Counted from the first letter of the stretch, positions 1-10,146 are shown. The stretch is DNA of 64,000 nt from Pseudobdellovibrionaceae bacterium (GCA_022843825.1 JALHMX010000011.1:1-64000); one strand, 5' to 3'. Notes: generated by a model from the letters alone, not told the origin. Numbers and translations: made by a program.

Positions 1-1523
1 ACAAAGTTCTCAATGATTTGACTCATGATTTTTTCCGCTTCTTCGCTAGTTGATAATGAATACAGATCGACATGCGGAATTGTCGCCAACATGGACATGT
101 AGCTGAGGGCCTGATGAGAGGCTCCATCTGCCGCATCCTGAAAGCCCGTGTGAGAAAAAATGCCGATCACCGGAGCTTGAGAAAGCGAGCCCATAGTTAA
201 GGGTAATGCGCCTTTCGTTACCCCAAACTGAGCAAATGTATCTACCGCCGGAATAAAGCCCTGCTTGGATAAGCCTGAGGCCATCGAAATCATATTGCTT
301 TCGGCCACACCCACATCGAAGGATTGGTTGGGAAATTCTTTTCTAAAATCTGCGACGCCAGTAGATCCTGGCAGGTCCGAAGTTACCGAAACGATAGGTA
401 AACCCTTTTTGGCGGCATCGATCATCGCTTTAGAAATACCTTTTTGGATTTTCTCACCGGTATCCGGAGTCGCATTGGCCTTGATTTGAGCTTCGGTCGC
501 TTTTAATTCTTCTATCCACTCCGTGAACATTTGTGGCATCGGCTGCCCGTTTAAAATTTCAGTAACAAACGCTGGAACCTCGGAAGCTGATTTACAAGGA
601 AACCCGTGACCACCGCTGGAAGAATCAGCGGTTTTCTTAGTCCCAATACCTTTTACCGTTTTGGCCCAGACAGCCACTGGCTGTTGTGGATTCGTTCGCG
701 CTAAATGCAAAGCATGCATCAATGCTCTGGCGCAGGCCTGAAGATTATTGCCGTTTTCTAACATCACAATTTTCCAGCCCAGCGTTTCAAGCGAAGAAAA
801 AGTTTCTTTCATACTATAAGCATCGCTATCAATGCGCCCTGAAAGCTTGGTGTTGTTGTCACTAATTAATAAAACATATGGTGCCAGTTTATCTTTGCGT
901 GCAAAACCAGGAATGGCGGCCATAGCTTCCTTAGCTTCGCCCTCCATAGACGCTCCATCTGATAACGTGCATAGGGTTACGCGATTGGTGCCGGACAGTT
1001 TTTCTGCAATGGCCAAACCTTGCGACTGAGGAAATGCAGATCCTAATGGTCCATTTGAAACATAAACACCCTCAGGAAACAAATGCGACTCTCCATGACC
1101 AGTAAGTGGTGATTCGATCGATCGAAACTTTTTTAATGAATTAAAATTAAGTCCTGCCATTTCATAGTTGGCTTTCAGTGCATATAAACCATTTTCACAG
1201 TGACCCGCATCGTTCACAAAATGAAATAATTCATGCCATGGCTTATTTTTTTGATGAGCTTCCCTAAACATAATTGCATGTGTCGCTGACCATAACTCAC
1301 TTAAGGCGGCCGGACCACCATAGTGACAAGCAGCTCCCCCTAAAACAGCATTCATATCCATCAATGCGACGAGCGCTCGAAGCATATCTGGATCTGAGCA
1401 CTCCAACTCCACGGTCTCGTTGTTTTGCGGGTCAGTGGCAGAGATTTTTTTAGAAAAGTGAGGTTTTAATTTTGGCGTACCAGCTAAATGATTTTTAACT
1501 TGAAGTGGTTTGATTTGTGTCAT
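1..1523 (-). CDS. tkt: Transketolase (C-terminus cut by window edge)
   Basis: Open minus-strand frame from ATG (cat at 1521-1523) through position 1; translation has MDMNAVLGGAACHYGGPAALSELWSATHAIMF, HFVNDAGHCENGLYALKANYEMAGL, LTGHGESHLFPEGVYVSNGPLGSAFPQSQGLA, typical of transketolase. Confidence 0.9.
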   Translation of the reverse strand, partial: MTQIKPLQVKNHLAGTPKLKPHFSKKISATDPQNNETVELECSDPDMLRALVALMDMNAVLGGAACHYGGPAALSELWSATHAIMFREAHQKNKPWHELFHFVNDAGHCENGLYALKANYEMAGLNFNSLKKFRSIESPLTGHGESHLFPEGVYVSNGPLGSAFPQSQGLAIAEKLSGTNRVTLCTLSDGASMEGEAKEAMAAIPGFARKDKLAPYVLLISDNNTKLSGRIDSDAYSMKETFSSLETLGWKIVMLENGNNLQACARALMHALHLARTNPQQPVAVWAKTVKGIGTKKTADSSSGGHGFPCKSASEVPAFVTEILNGQPMPQMFTEWIEELKATEAQIKANATPDTGEKIQKGISKAMIDAAKKGLPIVSVTSDLPGSTGVADFRKEFPNQSFDVGVAESNMISMASGLSKQGFIPAVDTFAQFGVTKGALPLTMGSLSQAPVIGIFSHTGFQDAADGASHQALSYMSMLATIPHVDLYSLSTSEEAEKIMSQIIENF

Positions 1524-1534
1524 ACTTATTTTTT

Positions 1535-2554
1535 ATGTCATCTCTATTATCAATACAAGAAATTAGATCCTTACCAAAAATCGACTTGCACCGACACTTA
1601 GATTGCTCGATGCGCTGGAGTACGATGCTAGAAATTGCATCAGCGCTTAAGCTGGATTTTCCTGAAAGCGCGAAGGCTCAGCGACAACATTTTTTAGTCA
1701 CTCAACCTATGGATAACCTTGGGAGTGTATTAAAGAAGTTTTTAACCTCGCAGAAACTTTTAGGTTCTACCGAAGTCTTAGAGCGATTGGCCTTTGAAGC
1801 TTGTGAAGATGCCTTTAATGATGGCGTGCGCATTCTTGAGCTGCGTTACGCCCCGACTTACATTGCAGAAGGTCACTCTCATTTAACTTATCAAACCATT
1901 CATACCGCCTTACTTAAAGGCATAGAAAAAGCTAGAACTAAATTTCCCATGGCAGTTGGACTTATTTGTATTATCCAACGAAATTTATCTTTAGACAAAG
2001 CTACTGATGTAGCTGAATTCGCCATCGAAAATAAAAAGACATTTATCGGTATAGATTTGGCTGATAATGAAGAGGGATTCGAGCCTAAAAAATTTGCGAC
2101 GCTTTTTCAAAAGGCTAAATCCCATGGACTGAATATCACTATTCACACCGGTGAAACGCCGTCCGCCTTAGCGGGTCAGTGGATGAGGGACTCGATCGAA
2201 ATCTTAGGGGCTTCTCGTATTGGACATGGTGTTCAGTCCATTCACTTCCCCGAAATCATTCAATTACTTAAAGAAAAAAATATTGTTCTAGAAGTTTGTC
2301 CCTATAGTAACTATTTGACTCAAGCTTTTAAAACCTACGATGAGAATCCCTTGAAAAAACTGAAAGAGCTGGGGGTCGCAGTCACCATTAATTCTGATGA
2401 CCCTGGTATGTTCGGTTCATTGTTAAGTGATGATTATGTAATTGCACAAAATAATCTAGGTTTTACTAGAGAAGATTTTAAAGACTGCAATCAAACAGCT
2501 TTTGAACATAGCTTTATTCCGTTAAATGAAAAACAAAAAGTTTGGAGACTATAG
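1535..2554 (+). CDS. add: Adenosine deaminase
   Basis: LPKIDLHRHLDCSMRW, TIHTGET, RIGHGVQS, LEVCPYSNYLT, VTINSDDPGMFG motifs. ORF track starts at 1517; ATG at 1535 fits the family N-terminus better. Confidence 0.93.
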   Translation: MSSLLSIQEIRSLPKIDLHRHLDCSMRWSTMLEIASALKLDFPESAKAQRQHFLVTQPMDNLGSVLKKFLTSQKLLGSTEVLERLAFEACEDAFNDGVRILELRYAPTYIAEGHSHLTYQTIHTALLKGIEKARTKFPMAVGLICIIQRNLSLDKATDVAEFAIENKKTFIGIDLADNEEGFEPKKFATLFQKAKSHGLNITIHTGETPSALAGQWMRDSIEILGASRIGHGVQSIHFPEIIQLLKEKNIVLEVCPYSNYLTQAFKTYDENPLKKLKELGVAVTINSDDPGMFGSLLSDDYVIAQNNLGFTREDFKDCNQTAFEHSFIPLNEKQKVWRL

Positions 2555-3502
2555 ATGAAAACTTTTTTTCCTGAAATTGAGCCTTTTAAAACCGACTTTC
2601 TAAAAGTTTCTGAATTACACACCATCTACATTGAACAGTGCGGAAACCCCAAAGGGCAACCTATCGTTTTCTTACATGGCGGCCCAGGCGGAGGGATAAA
2701 CTCTGATCATCGACGCTTTTTTGATCCAAAACATTATCATATTATTCTTTTTGACCAACGGGGCTCTGGAGAGTCTACGCCGGCCGCTGAACTTCAGGAA
2801 AACACCACCTGGGATCTAGTCGCTGATATCGAAAAAATTCGCAACTACTTAAAAATTGATTCATGGATTGTTTTTGGCGGCAGTTGGGGCTCAACTTTAG
2901 CGTTAGCCTATGCCGAAACTCATCCGAGTCATGTCAAAGGTCTTATTCTTCGGGGAATCTTTCTGTGTCGCCCCTCAGAAATTAAATGGTTCTACCAAGA
3001 AGGGGCCTCACATATTTTTCCGGATCTTTGGGAAAGTTACCGCGAACACATTCCTGTTGAGGAAAGAAACGATTTTGTAAAAGCTTATTATAAACGTCTT
3101 ACTCATCCTAGTATCGAAGTTCGTTTGGATGCGGCTCGTATTTGGAGTAAGTGGGAAGCGGCCACTTCACGTCTACTGATTGACACAGACGCCATAGATG
3201 ATTTCGATGAAGCGGATTTAGCTTTAAAATTTGCGCGTATTGAGTGTCATTATTTTACCAATAATTCCTTTTTTAAAACTGATAATTGGTTAATTGAAAA
3301 TGTCGATAAAATCCGCCACATTCCCGCAGTCATGGTGCAGGGCCGTTACGATATCGTGTGTCCAGCCCGCAGCGCTTGGGATCTTCACCGCGCTTGGCCT
3401 GAGTCAGAATTAAAAATTATCCCTGATGCAGGGCACTCTGTTAGCGAATTAGGCATCAAATCTGCGCTAATCGAAGCCACTGAGAAATTTAAGTCGCTAT
3501 AA
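2555..3502 (+). CDS. pip: Proline iminopeptidase (alpha/beta hydrolase)
   Basis: FLHGGPGGG, LFDQRGSGESTP, VFGGSWGSTLALAYAETHP, GRYDIVCP, AGHS motifs. Confidence 0.95.
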   Translation: MKTFFPEIEPFKTDFLKVSELHTIYIEQCGNPKGQPIVFLHGGPGGGINSDHRRFFDPKHYHIILFDQRGSGESTPAAELQENTTWDLVADIEKIRNYLKIDSWIVFGGSWGSTLALAYAETHPSHVKGLILRGIFLCRPSEIKWFYQEGASHIFPDLWESYREHIPVEERNDFVKAYYKRLTHPSIEVRLDAARIWSKWEAATSRLLIDTDAIDDFDEADLALKFARIECHYFTNNSFFKTDNWLIENVDKIRHIPAVMVQGRYDIVCPARSAWDLHRAWPESELKIIPDAGHSVSELGIKSALIEATEKFKSL

Positions 3503-3635
3503 CTTATTGAAATTACTTGATTTTTGTTACAAAAAAAAGACCATAAAAAAAATTTATGTCAAATATTTTTACAATTGAATTGTGGATGGTTCCAAAATGG
3601 GTTCTATTCCCTATTGCCTGTAACGGAGGGGTTTT

Positions 3636-4640
3636 ATGAAAACAATTTTAAAGACAAAAACAATGATTCTTCTTGCCGCTGTTTTCGTAATGTATACAGG
3701 CTGTTCTCCTGCGGCTCTTTCTGAAGGAACTGTTGCTCCAACACAAAGTTCGTCAAATATATTTGGCGGATCCTTGTCGACACAGGACTTTCAAAACAAA
3801 AATGGATTAGTCGGATTAATAATTACTACCGAAGTTACTGTAGCTGGCGGATTAAAACCTGTAACTCGCGAATTCACATCACTTTGCACAGGAACACTGA
3901 TTGAACGCCGAGTCGTTTTAACAGCGGCTCACTGTGTAACGAGCTACCAAGGTGAACGTATTGTCGCGGTACAAGCTTACTTTAAGCCAAACATCAATTT
4001 AGTTACTCAAAAAGATATCATTTCAGCTGATCGATTAGCAGTTCATCCACGATACATGGAAAATGTAAACCAAAGCGTATCTGTTGACTCGGTGGCTTGG
4101 AACGATATTGCACTCATTCGTTTATCTGCAGATGCCCCTAAAAATATTAAAACTGTAGCGATTGCAAATAAAAATTCAACTGTTGTAAATTCTAATTCTA
4201 AACTATTACTTTCTGGTTTCGGAATTGCGACGCCAACGGTGAGAGAAAAGGTTTTCAATGAGAAAACTCAAAAATGGGATGTCGTTGAGGTTCAGGAAAA
4301 ATCTCCAACCTCAGGCATACTAAGACAAGTCGCTGACATTTCAGTAGTTAACCTGATCAATCAATCTCATGAGATATTACTTACTCAAACTAATTCTAAA
4401 GGGGCTTGCCACGGAGATTCAGGCGGGCCTGCTTTTTTACAAAATGAAGATGGGTCTGTTGTCCAAGTTGGCGTCACTAGCCGCGGCACTAACGAGCTCG
4501 GAAACTGTGACGAAGGTGCAATCTACTCCAACGTAGCCGAATATTCCGCTTGGATAGAGACAACAACCGCGCGTTTAGTTCCAACTCCGCGATTTGATCC
4601 TAATGTTCCAGTGCAAGTAGAATTTCCTGTAGCTCCTTAG
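3636..4640 (+). CDS. Secreted trypsin-like serine protease (S1 family), probable lipoprotein
   Basis: Signal peptide with lipobox-like YTGC; LTAAHCV, DIALIRL, GACHGDSGGPAF catalytic motifs; GGAGG-type SD upstream. Confidence 0.92.
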   Translation: MKTILKTKTMILLAAVFVMYTGCSPAALSEGTVAPTQSSSNIFGGSLSTQDFQNKNGLVGLIITTEVTVAGGLKPVTREFTSLCTGTLIERRVVLTAAHCVTSYQGERIVAVQAYFKPNINLVTQKDIISADRLAVHPRYMENVNQSVSVDSVAWNDIALIRLSADAPKNIKTVAIANKNSTVVNSNSKLLLSGFGIATPTVREKVFNEKTQKWDVVEVQEKSPTSGILRQVADISVVNLINQSHEILLTQTNSKGACHGDSGGPAFLQNEDGSVVQVGVTSRGTNELGNCDEGAIYSNVAEYSAWIETTTARLVPTPRFDPNVPVQVEFPVAP

Positions 4641-5331
4641 GGCTATCTAATAAAATTCGATGACCTGAAAAAATCCTTTTAATATTTAGAAGGATTTTTT
4701 TTTGCTCGAGAGTATCTGTCAAAGATAAGAATTTTTTATCCTCTGTACCGACCACCCAATGTATTTTTTCTTGATGCTTTGCAATTATGTCAGAATAATC
4801 TTTTTGAGCTCCTAAAGAAAAATCCCTTAATGCTTGCCTTAATGATTGTATTTGAAAATCTAAAAGATTTCGATTTAATGACAACGAATTACTTAAAACT
4901 TCCTGCGTATTCCATTTTTTTAAAAAATCATCCCAGTTGAGCTGCTGTAATTGCTCTGCCCAAGCTTCATCAGTCTTAATTCTTTCCGTTTTTTCTAGCG
5001 CAGACTTCAGCCCTGGGTGAGTCGAAACAAAAATATATTCATCAAATAGGTCGGGCTGCTGATCTAGCATTTGCAATCCAATTCTTCCGCCCAGCGAATA
5101 TCCTATAAATATTTTTTTAACATTACTTACTGACTGCTGATGATCCCTTACATCTTGAATAAAGGAATGTATCGACAACGGCTGGTACTTCTTATCTGAA
5201 AAAAAACTTGGAGCAATTATCCGGTCTTTTTTAAAAATGGAGTGACTAAAAACTTCTGTCCAGTCTGAACCCTGACCTAAAAAACCGTGTAGTGCATAAA
5301 TAAAACAACGTGGTTGACTGACTAACGACAA
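4600..5331 (-). CDS. menH: Alpha/beta hydrolase, probable MenH (SHCHC synthase)
   Basis: LHGFLGQGSDW, IGYSLGGRIGLQML; adjacent to menD and menF. Confidence 0.8.
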   Translation of the reverse strand: MSLVSQPRCFIYALHGFLGQGSDWTEVFSHSIFKKDRIIAPSFFSDKKYQPLSIHSFIQDVRDHQQSVSNVKKIFIGYSLGGRIGLQMLDQQPDLFDEYIFVSTHPGLKSALEKTERIKTDEAWAEQLQQLNWDDFLKKWNTQEVLSNSLSLNRNLLDFQIQSLRQALRDFSLGAQKDYSDIIAKHQEKIHWVVGTEDKKFLSLTDTLEQKKILLNIKRIFSGHRILLDSPKELQEILLALEH

Positions 5332-6851
5332 TGTTCATCCCATTTCGACCAAAAAGCTGCAGTTTGCTCAGAGTCAGGCTTAAGTTCTATAATCACTTTT
5401 TGCGATGTAAGGTTTTTTAATTCAGTCATATCTGTTGCGGATTTCACTAACTGATACTCCCACCCCCACAATGTCGCCCAGGCCGAAAAATCTACTGTCT
5501 GTGAATTTAAGTATTTTTTGTTTTTAAACAATCGATTAAATATTTGGCCGCCCGAGTTGTTCATAACAACGATGCGTTTATTCAAACCGTCGTTGGATAA
5601 CCCCAGTGATGATAAATCATAAAGGGCAGTTAAATCTCCGACGAGGCACCAAGTCGTATTTTTTAAAGCGGACCAACCCAAATATCCCGAAATTTGTCCG
5701 TCGATGCCATTAGCCCCGCGATGAGCGAAGACCTGCTGCTCTTGTTGATGCATTATCGAAAACATATCCCACTCGCGAATCGGCAATGAATTACCAATAT
5801 ATAACGGCGCTTGATCTACTACCGCAGAAAAAGAACGAATCAACGCAGGTTCGGATAATGGATACTTTATTAAAAGTTCGTCTTTAGTTTTTTGCAAAAG
5901 ATTATCTTTTTGAGCGATCTCATCCCAAACGCTGCAATTCACTTGAAGATCTGACAACTGGGATAAGCTAAAAAGCTGAGAACTGCGAGCTAATCCCGAA
6001 AACTTTCTTCGTGAAAAGCTAAAGACTGGAATATTTTTATATTTGTTTTCTAAGTCTCGCCACACCCGATGCGTGGGAACACCACCGATACGAACAACTG
6101 TCTGAAATTTCTCTATGGCTAAGCCTTCTAAATTTTTAATTTGATAATTTGAAAGCTCTGGATGGTTTAAAAAGCCACTTAGAAATTCGGCATAAAAGTA
6201 AACTTGATTCTTTTTTAGAAAATTTAAAACCATTTGACGGTCTTCATATTGAAGTTCAGAAATTATGACTAAAGGTGATTTGATCTCAGGGAGACTATTT
6301 ATTTTTTTTACATTTAAATCCTGATTTACGATGGAAACTTTTTTAACCGGTGAAACAATGGAATAGTCCCCATCAATCAACGGCTCATCAAAACACAAAT
6401 TCATATGCATGGGACCATTTGCAGTGTAGTTCACTGAAGAATCAATATTATTAACATCCCAATCCACAGCGCAATTCACAAATTTTTGAAACAGTCCTGC
6501 TTGTTCAATCGCCTGTGGTGCTCCTGTGCCTCGATAGCTACGGGGGCGATCTGCTGTAATAACTATAAGTGGAATGTTTTGATAGTGGGCTTCCACTACC
6601 GCAGGAAAAAGCTCAACTGCGGCAGTCCCTGAAGTGGTTACAATGGCCACAGGTTTTTTAGTCGCTTGACTGAGACCCAATCCGTAGAAGGCGGCGGAAC
6701 GCTCTTCAAAATAACTGGTAACACAAAATGATTCATGTTCAAGCCCACAGACTAAAGGTGCATTACGAGCGCCCGCGCAGACTATAATGTCGACTACGCC
6801 TAAATCCTTAAGTACTTGTAATGTTATTTTAACTAACTCTATATTTTTCAA
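5322..6851 (-). CDS. menD: 2-succinyl-5-enolpyruvyl-6-hydroxy-3-cyclohexene-1-carboxylate synthase MenD
   Basis: ThDP-enzyme fold: VCAGARNAPL, TTSGTAAVELFPAVVEA, ITADRPRSYRGTGAPQAIEQ, NRGANGIDG, VGDLTALYDL. Confidence 0.95.
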   Translation of the reverse strand: MKNIELVKITLQVLKDLGVVDIIVCAGARNAPLVCGLEHESFCVTSYFEERSAAFYGLGLSQATKKPVAIVTTSGTAAVELFPAVVEAHYQNIPLIVITADRPRSYRGTGAPQAIEQAGLFQKFVNCAVDWDVNNIDSSVNYTANGPMHMNLCFDEPLIDGDYSIVSPVKKVSIVNQDLNVKKINSLPEIKSPLVIISELQYEDRQMVLNFLKKNQVYFYAEFLSGFLNHPELSNYQIKNLEGLAIEKFQTVVRIGGVPTHRVWRDLENKYKNIPVFSFSRRKFSGLARSSQLFSLSQLSDLQVNCSVWDEIAQKDNLLQKTKDELLIKYPLSEPALIRSFSAVVDQAPLYIGNSLPIREWDMFSIMHQQEQQVFAHRGANGIDGQISGYLGWSALKNTTWCLVGDLTALYDLSSLGLSNDGLNKRIVVMNNSGGQIFNRLFKNKKYLNSQTVDFSAWATLWGWEYQLVKSATDMTELKNLTSQKVIIELKPDSEQTAAFWSKWDEHCR

Positions 6852-7954
6852 AACTCTATGCCTAACATTTTTTTTACTGATTCTTGTTTATCTATTATCT
6901 CATTCCATTCGGCTTCAAATTGACTTTCTGCCGTGACTCCGCATCCCGCAAAAAGCTCAACCTGATTTTCTGCCCACATAATGTTTCTAATCCCTACTAA
7001 CATAAAACCACTCTGTAAACTGATATATCCAAAAGGTGCTCCGAACCGACCTCGTTTCTTTTGTAAATCAAACTCTGAAAATGTTTTCATATACCCCAGT
7101 GATCTTGGATATACCCCTAAAGCCGCTGTGGGGTGCTGCCTAACTAGTGAGTGAATATATTCTTTCAAGGTGTTGCATCGATAGATTAGCCGGGTTTTTA
7201 AATGAAACAAATGGGGAAGCTCTATCGCTTCAGTATTAGATTTTTCAAGCTGATCCAAATGGACCAGCTGAGCCTGTATGTCCTGCACCACCAAATTATG
7301 TTCATGCTGAATCTTGGGATCGAGAAAATTAATCTCTGCATGTTTTTGTTTATTCCAGGTTCCTGCTAAGGCCATAGTCTGCAGGGTTGACTGGTTTTCA
7401 TCCCAACCACATAAAACTTCAGGCGTAGTGCCAATCATGCCCCGTTGACCACTCCATATACCATAAGCAAAGTTATTTGTTTCTTGATTAGTTATACGAT
7501 GAATTAAATCTGCTAATCGGCAACGTATGTCTCCATCGCCCCGTTGAATTGCGATCGGAACGGCCTTAGAAAAATGACCCGCAGAAATTTGCTTTTGGAT
7601 CCAATCATACTGCTTTCTAAAGTCGCTAAACTCAGGCTTTTTCCAAACTATTTGGGTGCTTTTATTTGCCGCAGCTTTTTCCATAAATGCTTTAACTAAT
7701 TGCCGAGACCCTTCAAAAAACCGACGGGGCTTAAAATAAATATGCTCCTGTTGATCACTTTGTAAAAAACTCCAAAACTCTGGGCTATATATAACTGGCC
7801 CATCTGTTCCTGCCATGGAGGAACTGCCCTCAAAAGGCCCAATAAACAGCTTGAAATGGTCTTTGCTTGTCTGAAGTAAGGCCCCCTCAGTTAAAAACTG
7901 ATCCAGTGAAATATCTTCAGGGATATGAAGGTTTAAAAGGTTTGTATTCGTCAC
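6848..7954 (-). CDS. menF: Isochorismate synthase MenF-like
   Basis: Chorismate-binding domain: GTTPEVLC, LAGTWNKQK, HEHNLVVQDI, HPTAALGVYPR, FAGCGVTAESQFEAEWNE; GTG start. Confidence 0.9.
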   Translation of the reverse strand: MTNTNLLNLHIPEDISLDQFLTEGALLQTSKDHFKLFIGPFEGSSSMAGTDGPVIYSPEFWSFLQSDQQEHIYFKPRRFFEGSRQLVKAFMEKAAANKSTQIVWKKPEFSDFRKQYDWIQKQISAGHFSKAVPIAIQRGDGDIRCRLADLIHRITNQETNNFAYGIWSGQRGMIGTTPEVLCGWDENQSTLQTMALAGTWNKQKHAEINFLDPKIQHEHNLVVQDIQAQLVHLDQLEKSNTEAIELPHLFHLKTRLIYRCNTLKEYIHSLVRQHPTAALGVYPRSLGYMKTFSEFDLQKKRGRFGAPFGYISLQSGFMLVGIRNIMWAENQVELFAGCGVTAESQFEAEWNEIIDKQESVKKMLGIEF

Positions 7955-7961
7955 GGCACCT

Positions 7962-7997
7962 ATGATAAATTGCGGTCCACCATTTACGCAATATAAT
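7962..7997. promoter_or_regulatory. Interlocked divergent promoters menF(-)/aroF(+)
   Basis: +: TTGCGG(7970-7975)-N16-TATAAT(7992-7997); -: TTGCGT(7991-7986)-N18-TATCAT(7967-7962). Confidence 0.6.
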
Positions 7998-8023
7998 TAA
8001 AGCTGTTAATACGGGAGCTTCGA

Positions 8024-8857
8024 GTGGCTATTCAAATTGGAAATATTAAAATCGGAGGACCGCATTTCACTGTTATCGCGGGTCCTTGCTCCATTGAGTC
8101 CCCAGAACAGTTTATTAACACTGCACAGGCTGTAAAGGCCTCTGGGGCCGTTATTTTGCGTGGTGGAATATGGAAGATGAGAACATCCGCTCAAGCCTTT
8201 CAAGGATTAGGCGAAGAAGCTTTTTCCATGATTCAAAAAGTCAAAGCCCTTACGGGCATGGGATTAATTTCTGAAATCACAGATATCAGCCAAGTCGAAG
8301 CCACTTTTGATGTGGTCGACGCTTATCAAGTTGGCGCTCGTAACATGCATAATTACTCTTTACTTAAAGAATTAGGCAAACAATCAAAACCCGTTTTATT
8401 AAAACGCGGATTTTCGGCCTATATTGATGAGTGGCTTAAAGCCTCTGAATATATCACCAATGGTGGGAATCAAAATGTTATTTTATGTGAACGTGGCATT
8501 CGCACCTTCGAAACAGCAACGCGTAACACTTTAGACATCAATGCGGTGGCTTATGCTAAAAAACATTCAGGCCTTCCGGTTATTGTTGACCCTTCCCACG
8601 CTGTGGGAATCGCTGACTTAGTTCCTCAAATCAGCTACGCGGCGGCGGCGGCTGGTGCTGACGGATTGATGGTTGAGGTTCACCCTGACCCTAGTAAAGC
8701 TTTGTCCGATGGAGCTCAGGCATTAACTTTTGAGAACTTCAATAAAATGATGTTACAACTTGAACGTGTACTCGCGGCTTTTGACAAGGGTCTTAATCGC
8801 TTACCGCAGCAAATGAGTTCACAACATAACGAAATCCATAACCCCATATTGATGTGA
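8024..8857 (+). CDS. aroF: 3-deoxy-7-phosphoheptulonate (DAHP) synthase
   Basis: FTVIAGPCSIESPEQ, LRGGIWKMRTSAQAFQG, QVGARNMHNYSLLKELG, PVIVDPSHAVG, DGLMVEVHPDP; GTG start with GGGAG SD. Confidence 0.95.
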   Translation: MAIQIGNIKIGGPHFTVIAGPCSIESPEQFINTAQAVKASGAVILRGGIWKMRTSAQAFQGLGEEAFSMIQKVKALTGMGLISEITDISQVEATFDVVDAYQVGARNMHNYSLLKELGKQSKPVLLKRGFSAYIDEWLKASEYITNGGNQNVILCERGIRTFETATRNTLDINAVAYAKKHSGLPVIVDPSHAVGIADLVPQISYAAAAAGADGLMVEVHPDPSKALSDGAQALTFENFNKMMLQLERVLAAFDKGLNRLPQQMSSQHNEIHNPILM

Positions 8858-8861
8858 TGCT

Positions 8862-9581
8862 ATGGACAAAGAAATAAATCACTCTCCAGATCCTGAAAAA
8901 ATTCGCTCCATGTTTTCTAAAGTCGCCGCAAAATATGATACTGCAAATTCGGTTTTATCCGTGGGCATACATCATCTTTGGAGAAAAAAAGTAATTACTC
9001 TGTCTAATGCAAAACCTGGAATGAAAGTTTTAGATTGCGCCACTGGAACTGGTGATCTGGCCATCGCTTTTAAAAAAGCCGTAGGGCCGAAAGGCGCTGT
9101 TGTTGGAACCGACTTTTGCGTCGAAATGATGGAAACTGCTCCGGCGAAGGCTAAGTCCCAAAACCTAGATATTACTTTTGAATTTGCTGATGTGACTAAA
9201 CTTCAATATCCCGATCAACAATTTGATATCACATCGATCTCTTTTGGCATTCGCAATGTCAGTAATCCAGTGACTGCACTAAAGGAAATGGCTCGTGTAA
9301 CAAAGCCTGGTGGCAAAGTCATGATTCTTGAATTCGGTAAAATGGATATGCCGGTGATCTCTCCGATTTATAATTACTATTCTGAAAATATTTTACCAAA
9401 ACTTGGCGGATTAGTTTCCGGCCAAAAAGAAGCGTACGATTATTTGCAAAAATCTTCTGCCGCTTTTCCCTCACGCGAAAATTTCTTAAATCTGATGAAA
9501 CAAACCGGCGCTTTTTCTAGTGTAAAATACACGCCGGTCAGTTTAGGAATTGCTTATATTTATGAGGGTGTAGTTCGGTAA
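8862..9581 (+). CDS. ubiE: Demethylmenaquinone/ubiquinone methyltransferase UbiE/MenG
   Basis: YDTANSVLSVGIHHLWRKK, DCATGTGDLA, ISFGIRNVSN, GGKVMILEFGKM. Confidence 0.95.
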   Translation: MDKEINHSPDPEKIRSMFSKVAAKYDTANSVLSVGIHHLWRKKVITLSNAKPGMKVLDCATGTGDLAIAFKKAVGPKGAVVGTDFCVEMMETAPAKAKSQNLDITFEFADVTKLQYPDQQFDITSISFGIRNVSNPVTALKEMARVTKPGGKVMILEFGKMDMPVISPIYNYYSENILPKLGGLVSGQKEAYDYLQKSSAAFPSRENFLNLMKQTGAFSSVKYTPVSLGIAYIYEGVVR

Positions 9582-9582
9582 A

Positions 9583-10068
9583 TTAATCCATATCAATTTC
9601 AGGTAAACGCATCTTCGGCATAAAGCTTTCACCTTGCTCGAGCAAAGACAAATGCGCTTGGGCCATGGCTTTAAGGTTAGCTTCAAATTGCATTTTGCAT
9701 TTTCGAAGTTCAGATACTTCTTGATATATTTTTTTCAATGACTCTTTAGCATCACGAACAATAACTTCTGCCTTTTCATGAGCTTCATTAATGATAATTT
9801 TTCCGTCGCGCTCAGCATCTTGCTTCATTTTCGAAGTGGTTTGAGTGGCTTGAGTCATGGTTTCTTGAAGCAGCTGTTCGCGCTCTTTGTATTGATGTAA
9901 GTCCAACTCTTTTTCTTTTAAAGTGGATCTTAAATAAGTTAACTCTTGTAACAGAGCTTCCATTTGCGCAGCCAGTGCGACTAAATAATCTTCAACCTGC
10001 TCGGGGTCATACCCCATCATTTTGCGATCAAATACCTTAGCTGCAATTTCTTTTGGAAAATACTTCAT
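9583..10068 (-). CDS. DivIVA domain protein
   Basis: N-terminal KYFPKEIAAKVFDRKMMGYDPEQVEDYLVAL plus coiled coil. Confidence 0.85.
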   Translation of the reverse strand: MKYFPKEIAAKVFDRKMMGYDPEQVEDYLVALAAQMEALLQELTYLRSTLKEKELDLHQYKEREQLLQETMTQATQTTSKMKQDAERDGKIIINEAHEKAEVIVRDAKESLKKIYQEVSELRKCKMQFEANLKAMAQAHLSLLEQGESFMPKMRLPEIDMD

Positions 10069-10146
10069 CTTGTTCCTCCGTGAACTCGACCCTATTTAAC
10101 TATCTTAACTATAGGAAATTTTTGCCGTTTCCTCCAGTTATAAGGT

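Noticed and set aside
265-1029. Plus-strand ORFs 265-489 and 832-1029
   Set aside because: They lie antisense inside the transketolase reading frame; no recognisable domain or start signal.
8006-8203. 65-aa minus ORF overlapping the DAHP synthase start
   Set aside because: Antisense to a conserved CDS; low-complexity translation without family resemblance.
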